This document shows, in pieces, positions 1 through 10,633 of a stretch of 64,000 nucleotides of DNA. How positions within the stretch are numbered: the first letter of the stretch is position 1; every line of letters begins with the position of its first letter. A program made the position numbers and the translations under genes. Source of the DNA: Akebia trifoliata (taxonomy: Eukaryota; Streptophyta; Magnoliopsida; Ranunculales; Lardizabalaceae); assembly GCA_017979445.1 (NCBI GenBank), contig CM030718.1:23927021-23991020 (forward strand), written 5' to 3'. A model generated the notes under the pieces. It had not been told where the DNA came from. It saw only the letters and a program-made list of their open reading frames with translations, and did no database searches.

Positions 1-556
1 TTGTGTGGATATACCATGGGTATTTTTGGTTAACATTGTACTTAAGAGAGATCAAATATCCAACAAGGGATCCACCTTAATTGAACAAAAAGTCCGGCTG
101 GTGATATTTGATAAAATAGCTTTACCAAATCCTTTTAAAGGATTTGTATGATATAATATTACATTTCAAAAAGATTTTCTGTGATTTTTCAAGTCCAATA
201 GAATCACATAATTTTGTCAGAAAGTTTTCTTCGGAAGCAATAGGGGTTAGGCAGTAATAAAATTAATTTCTTGAAGGCTTTTGAGGGATATTGTATGGTG
301 GAGGGACCAAATTGTTATGGGTGCATAGAATGGAGATCTCTGTGATATTCAAATCTCTTGGTGGTTCATTTGCATATAATTTACCAGGTTTATATGCAGT
401 TAGTTTAGTTCTAATATAAAAAATTTAATGTGATTAATTTTTTAAGGTTTATTTAAATCTGGAAGAAATGGATGAACCAAAGCTATATAGCCTATGAGGT
501 TGGAACCCAAAACTTAACACGAAGTATATGCTTATGTTTTAATTTCATGCTCACAG

Positions 557-3500
557 CTACTCTGGAAATATCAATCTTCACAAAAACGGGGGTCGACAGA
601 ACCACATGAGCATTATTATTGGATCATCAGTTGGGGCTGCTGTTCTGCTTATAGCTACTATTGCGTCTTACCTAATCTTGCACAGGAGAAAGAAGAGATA
701 CTCCAAGGAAGGTCCGAATGTGAAACTTTCGTGAATTTTTTGGTCCTGTAGGAAAAATCTCAATATACTCAAATTTGGATGTTTTGTCTCCCGATTTTTT
801 TCAGATGAGCTTACGAGTGCCCTGCCTGCTCAGAGGCTAGTTTCTACCTTACGTGAGGCTGCCGCAGAAACTGCACACTGTTTTGCGTTATCTGACATTG
901 AAGATACCACCAAGAACTTTGAGAGGAAAATTGGTTCTGGGGGCTTTGGAGTAGTATACTACGGAAAGATGAAAAATGGAAAGGAGATTGCAGTCAAAGT
1001 TCTAACTAGCAATTCGTACCAGGGAAAGAGGGAATTTTCCAATGAGGTAACTTCTAATGTACACATATCTTCTCTGTCTTGGCTCGGATTCAGCATTTTT
1101 CAAACTTTTGTTTAGATTGTTGTTTTGTTTCTTAAATTTATTTTTGTATCTGAAAGAAAAGGGAAAAGCCCAGGGATTATACAGTATATACAAAAGGGAG
1201 GGGTTAAATGAAAAGCATTTATTATGTAAAAGACCAATATATCCGTGTCTTTTTCACTAAAAGACAAAAGGGGCAGGGGTTTTAGTGAAAAATGAATGTG
1301 GTGGAGAATGCTAATGTTCCCATGAGGTCTTGGACATTAGCATTCCCCTTTTTATTATATGTCTAAGATAAACGTATTTTAGAGATATTTTTGCTACCTA
1401 AATGTTTGCCACAGCTTTAGCCATGGCTAATGTGGATTTACCACCATGCATTGAAGTTGACTATTCAAAATCATCCACTTGAAATGGACTGTTTAGGACG
1501 AGAATCAAGTTTGTTTCCACTGAAGCTCTTCAACATATGTACCACTTGATCAATAAAAGTTGCTACTTAGATTAAATGGTACTTCTTTGTGCAGCACTCC
1601 AATGAAAACACCCATTTGTGATCCAGTCTAAAAGTGAGTCCACAGAAACTTTTTGATATTCTATAGTCAATTACCATGCCTTCAGGAAAAATTTGACTGC
1701 CGTAAACGTTAAGCTAGGAATTGTTAAATTATTCTGAATAATAGAGCTCCATCAAACGTTAAAAAAATGGTACTTATCAACTGACCAATGACTTCCATAT
1801 GATCCAGGTTACTTTACTTTCAAGGATACATCATAGAAACCTCGTGCAATTTCTTGGCTACTGCCAAGAAGAAGGGAGAAGTATCCTTGTTTATGAATTC
1901 ATGCATAATGGAACTCTCAAGGAACATCTTTATGGTGAGTGTAACACAATTCATAAAAGTAACTAACTTTAGATCCAAAGTCATGTTTCATAAATTTTGT
2001 AGGACCTTTGACACGGGAAAAAAGTCTCTGTTGGATCAAACGCCTTGAGATTGCTGAAGATGCTGCCAAAGGTTAAAAAACTTACACCTTCCTCTAAGAA
2101 CATTCTCTTTTTTCTGAGAAATGAATTTGATAATTAAAACAATCAAACTTCTTTCAGGGATTGAGTACCTTCATTCAGGTTGTGTTCCAACCATCATACA
2201 TAGGGACCTGAAAAGCAGCAATATCCTCCTTGACAAACACATGAGAGCAAAGGTTTCAGATTTTGGTCTTTCAAAGCTTGAAGTAGATGGAGCCACCCAT
2301 GTGTCGAGCATAGTTCGGGGTACCGTCGGGTATTTAGACCCTGAGTAAGGCCTTTTCCTTCACCAATAAATCTCCTTTTGCTTGAACAGGTAATATATAT
2401 TCAAATTCGAGATAAGAATATGAGCACGCTGAACTCTCTGATGTTCATATTAATATATAACGATGGTCCTCCAGACGGATCAGGCTTATCTTGGTTGTGA
2501 TAACATATACCTCTTGGGTTTGCATTAGTCCAGTTACAATAATGGACTATTGGATTCTAAATCTTGTACCCTTAACCAACATATGATTCAACGAAAAAAA
2601 AAAAACTGAAAAATTCCATATTTAGGAAGTTAGGATTGTCGTATTGGTTCACTCTGGACCATGGCTCATCCAAGATGTATTGATTGGTAAGTAGACACTG
2701 ATTGGATGGACCATAGACCTAAAATCATAGCAACCAGACAATTATAATTATTCAATCTGAAATTCAACTTGAGTTAACAGTCATGAAGAATGTTCATAAA
2801 AAGGGAAAACCAAGATTGTTACATGGTGCAATTACCTTTATTTTCTCTTGTAATTTTTTTTTTTTTTTGGACGCAGGTATTATATCTCTCAGCAATTAAC
2901 AGACAAAAGCGACGTGTATAGTTTTGGTGTCATTCTTCTCGAGCTGATTTCAGGTCAAGAGGCAGTATCTAAAGAAAGCTTTGGCGTTAACTGCCGTAAC
3001 ATAGTCCAATGGGTCGGTTCAGTTATTCATCTCTTCTTCTGGGATTGGTTTTTTTTCCTTTCAACTGTTTCTTTTATCTGAAGCAACATCAAATACTAAT
3101 ATTCTAATTTACTACGAACACTATGAAATAACGTAGGGCATAAAATGGGTCAGATTTTATCCAAAATCCGAGTGATCCAAATCTAGTGAGTTTGGACCCT
3201 TGGAGTAGACCTGAATAAAAAATGGGTTGAATATGGGTTGATGTCCCTTGACCCAAGTTGGATCCAGGTTGGATACGAGATCCGAATGATATATTGCTTT
3301 GAAATTATATTTTTATGTTTTTCAAAATATTTTTTTTCTACTATAATAGAGTATAAGTTCTTAGAATAGTATTGCAATTAGAAAAGAAATATAGCAAAAA
3401 AAGTTGAATGGCCAAACATTATCTGACCCGACCGACCTGAATTAAGTAATTTAATTGGGTTGGATCCAGATTTAGTGAAGCAAAATGGTTCAGTTGTGGT

Positions 3501-4004
3501 TTTAGCTAATATGATCCGAGTCGGATTCGGATTCGGATCCAGATATACTCAGATCTTGCCCGAACCTGACCCATTATAAGCCCTAAATAAGGGTAAGAAT
3601 GACCTCCCATTTCGCTTAGTTCATTGTTTCTCACAAACTGTCAACCAATAGTGATGATTAAATTACAGGCAAAGTTACACATTGAGAGTGGTGACATTCA
3701 TGGAATCATTGATCCCTCGTTGCGTAATGAATTCAACATCCAATCAGTGTGGAAGATAGCTGAGAAAGCAATGATGTGTGTCCAACCCCACGGGATTATG
3801 AGGCCATCGATGTCAGAAGTGCTCAAAGAAATCCAAGATGCACTCATAATTGAGAGAGGTGTGGATATGGCAAGGGAAGGTAACTCAGATGTCATGTCCA
3901 GGAATTCTACAAGTTCTTCCGTTAATTTGGCCTCCCTAGACTTGGGCACAACAGAGCCATATGCTTCATTCGATGAGTCCATTACACAGCCAACAGCCCG
4001 ATAA
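557..4004 (+). CDS. LRR receptor-like Ser/Thr kinase, 3' half (At1g67720-like), copy 1
   Basis: Seven exons can be joined in frame: 557-711, 805-1046, 1808-1934, 2003-2071, 2158-2344, 2877-3012 and 3669-4004. Every junction has GT and AG. They encode about 416 residues: a juxtamembrane stretch, one membrane span ([20 protein letters not shown]), a basic stop-transfer run, then a full kinase domain. Visible motifs are the glycine loop GSGGFG, the lysine in [18 protein letters not shown], the DFG in VSDFGLSK and [11 protein letters not shown]. The order and the C-terminal tail resemble the malectin-like/LRR kinases of the At1g67720 type, plasma-membrane receptors that phosphorylate Ser/Thr. The extracellular malectin and LRR exons would lie left of the window. 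No disabling change was seen. The substrate and ligand cannot be told from the sequence. Confidence 0.88.
3134..3585. mobile_element. hAT-like MITE in the last kinase intron (unit 1)
   Basis: The element has terminal inverted repeats TAGGGCATAAAATGGGTCAG and, at the right end, the complement of a near-identical run. Flanks AAATAACG and AAATAAGG look like a slightly diverged 8-bp target duplication. The inside is full of GGATCC/GGATCCGA-type repeats and has no ORF. The same insertion sits in unit 2 at 13114-13563, so it predates the duplication. Confidence 0.7.
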
Positions 4005-4027
4005 GTCTGCTCATCCAGGTACAAGTG

Positions 4028-4070
<43 letters not shown>
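4028..4070. repeat. (TA)n microsatellite after the kinase stop codon
   Basis: A simple TA run follows the kinase stop codon. The unit 2 copy is shorter and interrupted, with a 40-bp local duplication (13981-14066), so the site is unstable. Confidence 0.9.
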
Positions 4071-4072
<2 letters not shown>

Positions 4073-4266
4073 CTTTTTGTGTGTTTGTATCAATGAAAAT
4101 AAGATTATATGTAGTTATTTACAAACAAGTATAATTGCATTCCTAGGAGTTCTGATGCCAAAACTTTTGTTTGAAACTGCATGTAAATGAGACCAACAAC
4201 TCAGGTGAGGTGGATTCTGAATCCATGTCTCTGGTAAGGCAGTCACTATTATGACTAAGCTAATCG

Positions 4267-4781
4267 TAAGGCATAACATGGGACAGATTTTATCCAAAAT
4301 CCAAGTGATCTGAATCCGAATTTAACAGGTTTGGTTCCTTGGTATGAATAAAAAATGAGTCGAATATGGGCTTATGTCCTTTGACCCGAGTTGGATTTGG
4401 GTCGGATATGGATATAGATCCATCCGCCTAGATCCCAATGGTATATTGCTTTGAAAATTATATTTTTTTATGTTTTTCAAGATATCTTTCTTCTCTTTAA
4501 TATAACATGAATTCTTATAAAATAAAAGAATTATACTGGTAAAATAGAATAGTATAACAATTTGAAAAGAAATATAGTAAAAAAAATATATTGAACAATT
4601 CGATTATCCGACCCAAATCAAATAATTTGGTCGGGTTGGATCCGGATATGGGTTTAGTGAGAGTGAAAATGGCTTGGCTATGGTTTTAGGTAATAGGTTC
4701 CAAGTCGGATTCGGATACGGATCCAGATAAAAAATGGATCTAAATATGGATATACTCAGATCCGACCCATTTTAAGCCCTA
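4267..4781. mobile_element. hAT-like MITE downstream of the kinase (unit 1)
   Basis: Related to the element at 3134. It starts TAAGGCATAACATGGGAC and ends in the complement of TAGGGCTTAAAATGGGTC. It is shared with unit 2 (14266-14774), and unit 3 begins inside its right third (about 48965-49114). This suggests that the unit 3 duplication breakpoint lies in this MITE. Confidence 0.65.
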
Positions 4782-7271
4782 GCAAATCACCCAGTACCCC
4801 ACCTAAGTAACCAGAACCTATGGTAGGAGTCGGGAATTTACACCACCACCTGCCCCATTTACTAGGGCATTAAGTATTCTTTGTGTGAAAAGCTCATAAC
4901 AGTATGGCAACATTTCCTTCCTATTTAAATTCAAATATAAGATCAAATTGTCGAATAAGTAAACGTAAAACAAAGACAGATGTTCTGAAAAAATACCCAC
5001 CATAACAACTGGCCATGTCTGTTTTATGGACTTAACCTTTTAGACAACTTGCTACATATTTCTATGTATTAGATGGTTAACAAACCATCTTTTGATTGGG
5101 TTGGCACTTTCTTCTCTGTGTAGCTTTTAAATTTGTTTGGTTGGATAAAGCATAGTGTCACAATATTGGATTGATGAGTTCAGATCAAATACTTGCAGAG
5201 CAATACAGTTCGGTGGTACCCCAATCTAAAAATAATTCCTATTTTCTTAGTTTTAAAATTTCTATAATCGATATCATCCCTACTTGTTACACTCCACCTC
5301 TATTTTTCTCCTAATCTCAAGGGGTATAAGATGAACATATGGGGTTCCAAGGATCTCTCTCCCTCTGTTTGTTGGAAGAAAGAAGGGGTTGGAGGTGTAT
5401 CTATTTTCCTGAAAAATAAAAAAAACAACCAACAAAACAAGAAGAAGAAAGCGTCGATGGAGTCCATATTTCCCAGAAGAAAAAGAAAAAGAAAAAAAAC
5501 AACGAAAATTACGAAGAAAAACAAGAAGGGGTTGACAGTGTTCCTATTTTCCAGAAAAAGAAAAACTGAGAAAGGAAAAATAGTTGGGCAAACTCTAGTT
5601 TAAAAAAAATGTTGTTACGAGAAGAGAAGAGAAGAGAGAGAGTGTGTGTTTCTAAAACCATGAAAAGAAGAAAGAAAATTGGGGGTGCAATCCTAGTAAT
5701 GGAATGTCGGGGGGATTTTTTGGTCTGCAAGTAGTTGCACCCCAATATATAACCTCTCTTTTTATCATCTCAAAGTTATGTTAACTTTTTATTGCCACAC
5801 CACTTTTTATTATATCTCCAATTATTGCAACACACCAACAAAGGACTAACACATCTAATATATTTCTCTAATCCTATTAAAGTTGCTTCTTCTAGTAAAA
5901 ACAAAAGACAAAAAATATTGGCACTCCTTGCCCTCATCCTTCTAAAAGTCACTCCACTTATAAAAGCAAACAATATCGAATGGGTCCATTTGGTGATCTC
6001 TTTCTGAACCCATTCATAACGTACCATGACGATACGTTATGAATGGCTTCAGTAACTGGTCCATTCGATTTTTTAAGTGGGATGCCTTGTGGGGTGGGCA
6101 TTGAGCGAGTCTAAAATAAATATCCTAATAGAGCTCATATAGAGAGAATAGAGTTGGTGGTGGTCTCCCTTTTGCTCTTCCCATCTCTCCATGTGCTCTC
6201 CTCTCTCTCTCCCAAAATCACCCACTTAGTGTACGGATTTTAAATGGCGAGGAAAAACTTTGAAAAAAACAAGAAAGAGACAGGAAAAAAATCATGACAA
6301 AACGATATATATGAATCATGGTCCGTAGGCAAGATTGCCATATAGGAGAAAACGTTATTTAGAATGTTGTCTATGGATCCTAACCCTATATATATATAAT
6401 ATTAAAAATGAATTCATAGTGTAATGCATATATAATAGATGAGACATTTATTCTAAGTTTTTAATATATTTTGGAGCGAATGCTATACCTAATTATATAT
6501 TTAATGATAATAGAAAAAGCCTAACCATTAATGTATCTTTTGAGCAAAAGAATACATTATCGAAAAAAGAAACTATAACATAAATCATTATCATCAAATC
6601 CTACATTAAACAATGAACCAAAAGCACCACAACAACCATAAGGCCATTGAAATTAACCTTAGACCTAAAAAAATGGAATTTTTTTTTAAATTATGTGTTT
6701 AAAACATTAAACATGTTTTTTTTAAAATTCAGTTCATTTTATTGTTTTAATCATTAGAGGTAGAAACATGTTTTCAATGAGACTTTTTAAAAAAGACGGA
6801 ATTTTTTATTACTATACTCTCTCCCGTGGTAATTTTGTTTTTTTTTTTTTCTCTCCTTGGTGGCTAAGGCCATGCTGTTTTTAATTTTTTTTTTTTATAA
6901 ATATCCTTATTTATTGTGTTATAAACAAAAATTGGTTTGGAAATATAATCTCTAAAATAAATGTTTGCCACTGCTGCCCATATTTGTGATTGTAACTAAC
7001 AATTATAGACAATAACTCATCCTTAAAAAGTATTTAAAACATTATAACATTGATTCTTAAACAATAGTTCTTATATAACACTAAGGAAGGGATATACTTG
7101 TTATGCATGTGCTGTTAGGATAAAGATTCTTCAAAACGATGGACTCTTGTTTTACATTTCATTCTTTTTTAATAAAATTTTGAAAGATTATATTATATTT
7201 TATTATAAATAAATTATTTCAAATGTTTATGTGAGGACACTTAAGCTATTTTTGAATTCGGTAACCATTGC
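4782..7271. other. Non-coding spacer of unit 1
   Basis: No gene was recognised. The stretch holds a purine/pyrimidine-biased block (5330-5700, with CT then GAAA/AAG runs whose length differs between the three units), the fold-back element at 5915-6110 and AT-rich sequence. ORFs here sit on low-complexity sequence, are not conserved in frame between the three copies, and are not called. Confidence 0.7.
5915..6110. mobile_element. Fold-back MITE (unit 1)
   Basis: An imperfect palindrome with a perfect 13-bp core stem (CCATTCATAACGT, 11-nt loop, complement) at about 6010-6046. The outer arms ATCGAATGGGTCCA and TGGTCCATTCGAT pair, as do the outermost TTGGCACTCCTTGCC-type ends. Copies in unit 2 (20228-20415) and unit 3 (50279-50470) have mismatches in the core stem. 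Confidence 0.6.
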
Positions 7272-7639
7272 CTAGAGGTGTCAATGGTTCGGATTTGGAT
7301 GAGACTTGGGATATTTTTGGGACCAATTTGATAAAAAACTGATCTAATCTTAAATTGACCCTATACTTATTGAATTAGATCCCTATTAGATGTCAATATT
7401 TGAATCCAAATTGGATCAGGTCCAGACCAGATAACATGCATCCAAACAAGATCTAGGCTATCATTTGTATATTTTCTCACATATTAGTAGAAAGGGAGGG
7501 TTCCCATAAGATCGCGACATAATTGTTCAAAACCATCAAATTGATTATCAGATTGGATCCTTATCGAAATCCAAACCTTAAATTATCGGATCAAAATGGG
7601 TCGGGCTTTCGGACCAATGCAAACCACTGACACCCCTAG
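7272..7639. mobile_element. hAT-like MITE with CTAGAGGTGTCAATGG end (unit 1)
   Basis: The left end CTAGAGGTGTCAATGG and right end CCACTGACACCCCTAG are inverted repeats of the common plant hAT MITE type. The element is non-coding. It is the uninterrupted version of the element that carries a TA run in unit 2 (21634-22034) and the 9.3-kb MULE in unit 3. Confidence 0.65.
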
Positions 7640-8330
7640 CATAAATTACACGCTTTGTTTCTTAAGTATGTTTTCAGAGTAGATAAATCTACCTTCCAAA
7701 GATGCTACCTGACACATTATTATTCTTCAATTTTTTTTTAGAGTCGTGCTGGAGTGACCTCAAGTTGGAACCTCATATCAAACTTATTGACACGAAAGTG
7801 GATAGAAATCATATATATTTGTTAACTCGTATCTCGACGGAAAGCATTTATGATTCTCATACACTTTCACGTCAAGAAGTGCAATATGTGGTTACAGCCT
7901 GAGGTCACTTCAGTATTATTTTATTTTTTATTTTATTGTATTTCGACTGGATCCAATATTTTTAGCTAAAGTCTTTGAGGACAAAGCGGATTATTATAAA
8001 TCAATAAATAATGATCTTCTCTTTTAAATACGTATAAGAAGTCCACACCTAATCCACCCATTATTATCCCTATACGTAACGATAGATAGTGGTTCTGTCT
8101 GGAGACTTATTTGGTGGGCTCACTGCACCTCAAACTCCTAGTGGAGTGTTAAGAAGTTAGTTGTACTCGTTTAATTGACCCAAAGCATGGCCGAGTTGAC
8201 TCGACTCAGTTGAATTTCAACATATACTCCTCATTATGAAATGGTCCATGCCCCACCTTGATAGAAGGCCCCTTTAAAAATATTTATTTTAAGATTCGAG
8301 TCTTCTTATAACAAGATACGGTGTCTATGT

Positions 8331-8575
8331 AACCTCAAGGGGTTGGCCCAGTGGCAAGTTCAGCCTTGATAAGCTACTCAGGAAGGATGGGTCAAGTGTT
8401 CGAAACCCTACGAAACAATGAATTCTTTGGGGCCACCTTCTAGGTTTCGATTGACCCTTGACTCAATCAGTTTCGTGTAAGACTTTCCAAGAGGGCAGTG
8501 TTTGTGATCGTGGGATTAGTCACACCTGAAAGGTGGAGATACCTACGATAAGGAAAAAAAAAAAAAACACCCAAA
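8331..8575 (+). mobile_element. tRNA-derived SINE (unit 1, intact)
   Basis: A 245-bp element with a Pol III-like A box (TTGGCCCAGTGGCAAG) and B box (GTGTTCGAAACCC) near the 5' end, a unique body, and a terminal A14 tract. It is flanked by a 10-bp direct repeat GTGTCTATGT (8321-8330 and 8576-8585), the target duplication of a LINE-mobilised SINE. Unit 2 and unit 3 carry the same insertion, each disturbed by a CACTA MITE. Confidence 0.85.
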
Positions 8576-9062
8576 GTGTCTATGTGGCACTTTTTCCATC
8601 GAAACATGTATAAGAGGCCAAAGTATTGAGCCGGCCGTGATAGGTTAATGAATAAGAGAGAAATAAATGGCTTGAAAATGACACGAGGTTAACGATTTTG
8701 GTTGAGCCTAATTGTGTTTAGGCCATAGTCGTGTCAACTTGCCTAACTTGGTTACTAGACAGGTTGTGTTTGAGTTACGACATCATCTCGTTTAATTATT
8801 GTCTTTAGTATGTCGTGTTAACTAACCTATGTACAATCCAACGTATATAACCCTATTTAAATCATGTAACATAGAAGGTATGCATTAACAACTATTTAAG
8901 GGATTTTTTATTATAAAATGATCCTTTTTGAGATTTTTTTTTTTCATTTTCAGCCGGTTATAATCGTGTCGTTTTCAAAATTATGACATTGTGCCAGGTT
9001 CATTGATTATGCATGTCAACCTGAACACGACACAACCCAACATATCTATTGAGGCTTTGTAC

Positions 9063-9605
9063 TAGGGGTGCAATTTAATCCAGTTCAAATCGAGAATCGA
9101 ACCAAACTGATAGCTTTGAGGTGGTTTGGTTCGACTTGGAACAAATTGTGATTTGGTCCGGGTTATGAAAATGGAGAATCGATCAATTTGGTTCAATTCT
9201 CGGATCAAGCTTGTATAGAACTAAGTCAAACCGAGAATCAAACCGCTATACAATAAATAAATATATATGTAAATAATTATTATTATGAATTATTTCAAGA
9301 GTTAGGACATAGATTAGTATTTTTTGTGGATAAACTAATAGTCTTTTATGGATAGATTAGTGATTATTGTATAAAATTTTATATTTATCATATAGTTATT
9401 TTTTCATTAAAAATATTATTTAAAATTTATAAAATATTTATAATCCGTAGAATTGAAAGAAATCAAACCGACTTTATTTCGGTTTGTGTTGGTTTGACTC
9501 CAATGAAATTTGGTTCAGTTCTGATTCTTATTTAATGAACCGACCTATGACAGTTAGGTTCCAATTTGACTTGAATCAAGTCAAATCGAATCAAGTTGCA
9601 TCCCT
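9063..9605. mobile_element. hAT-like MITE, TAGGGGTGCAA ends (unit 1)
   Basis: Inverted ends TAGGGGTGCAA and TTGCATCCCTA bound a non-coding element rich in GGTTTGGTTCGA-type repeats. The ORF 9484-9687 runs over its right edge and is not a gene. The unit 2 copy is 26652-27187. Confidence 0.65.
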
Positions 9606-9856
9606 ACTCTGTAGGGCACTACGCACTATACTGCACTACAAGAGATGCAACGAAAACAATTATGTGCACATTGCCACATCAGCATAATATCCCAAGGTGT
9701 ACTGATCTACGGTTCTCGAATTTATCCACGTCACGGAGTCAATTGAATATGCCACAAAGAGTCATATTATCACGACTCTTCGGTTAGGGCATATGTGCAA
9801 GTCAACCATAATGAACCCGTCGACCCCCTTACTGTCTACCGTGTTGATTTTGAAAC

Positions 9857-9869
9857 TTGACTGAGTCAA
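9857..9869. promoter_or_regulatory. Palindromic W-box pair upstream of NPF exon 1 (unit 1)
   Basis: TTGACTGAGTCAA is a perfect 13-bp palindrome containing the WRKY-type core TTGAC on both strands. It is kept in all three copies about 190-220 bp before the NPF ATG. A regulatory role is inferred only from the motif and its conservation. Confidence 0.4.
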
Positions 9870-10049
9870 ATCGTTAGCACTCATGAAGTCAACTCGACTC
9901 GGCAGCCATCGTAATCAAGTTTTAAAAGCCCATGAAGAATATAATCATCTACTCTGTACTGTAATAACCCTCAACACTACAAATATGGCTTGAGATCTAC
10001 TTCTCTCACTCACTCTTCCTCAGATCTAGGAAAGAGAGAGAGAGAGAGA

Positions 10050-10157
10050 ATGGCAATGATTGATGAATCTCTTCCCAACATCAATCATAGTACTGACGAA
10101 GAAACATCTGTCGATCACAAACATGGGATGAAATATCCAACAAGGGATCCACCTTAA
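10050..10157 (+). pseudogene. Broken NPF exon 1 fused to kinase intron sequence
   Basis: The ATG sits right after a short AG run, as in the intact NPF copy at 27649. The first 26 codons match that gene's exon 1 (MAMIDESLPNINHSTDEE and on to DHKHG). At about 10128 the NPF sequence stops and kinase-intron sequence (same as position 53 onward) follows in frame for nine codons to a TAA. The exon's splice donor and the rest of the gene are gone, so only a 35-residue chimeric peptide could be made. The TATA-like site of the intact copy is here TATGG. This is a duplication junction, not a working gene. Confidence 0.85.
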
Positions 10158-10633
10158 TTGAACAAAAAGTCCGGCTGGTGATATTTGATAAAATGGCTTT
10201 ACCAAATCCTTTTAAAGGATTTGTATGATATAATATTACATTTCAAAAAGATTTTCTGTGATTTTTCAAGTCCAATAGAATCACATAATTTTGTCAGAAA
10301 GTTTTCTTCGGAAGCAATAGGGGTTAGGCAGTAATAAAATTAATTTCTTGAAGGCTTTTGAGGGATATTGTATGGTGGAGGGACCAAATTGTTATGGGTG
10401 CATAGAATGGAGATCTCTGTGATATTCAAATCTCTTGGTGGTTCATTTGCATATAATTTACTGGGTTTATATGCAGTTAGTATAGTTATAATATAAAAAA
10501 TTTAATGTGATTAATTTTTTAAGGTTTATTTAAATCTGGAAGGAATGGATGAACCAAAGCTATATAGCCTATGAGGTTGGAACCCAAAACTTAACACGAA
10601 GTATATTCTTATGTTTTAATTTCATGCTCACAG

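Larger units (their letters stand above)
52..10128. repeat. Segmental duplication unit 1 (kinase half, spacer, NPF exon 1)
   Basis: From about position 52 the sequence repeats almost base for base from 10131 onward, with the same kinase exons, the same MITEs and the same SINE. The unit ends inside an NPF first exon at about 10128, where unit 2 begins. The first 50 bases of the window have no partner in unit 2, so the left breakpoint lies at about 52-55, beside a short shared run (AAATATCC). Unit 1 lacks the CACTA elements and the 1.6-kb block found in unit 2 and therefore supplies the empty-site sequence for them. Confidence 0.9.

Noticed and set aside
8331..8575. A tRNA gene, because of A and B box-like motifs
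   Set aside because: The region cannot fold as a complete cloverleaf; the poly(A) tail and target repeats identify a SINE.
9484..9787. Two overlapping small open frames
   Set aside because: They run across a MITE end and a fold-back MITE half; no conservation of frame in units 2 and 3.
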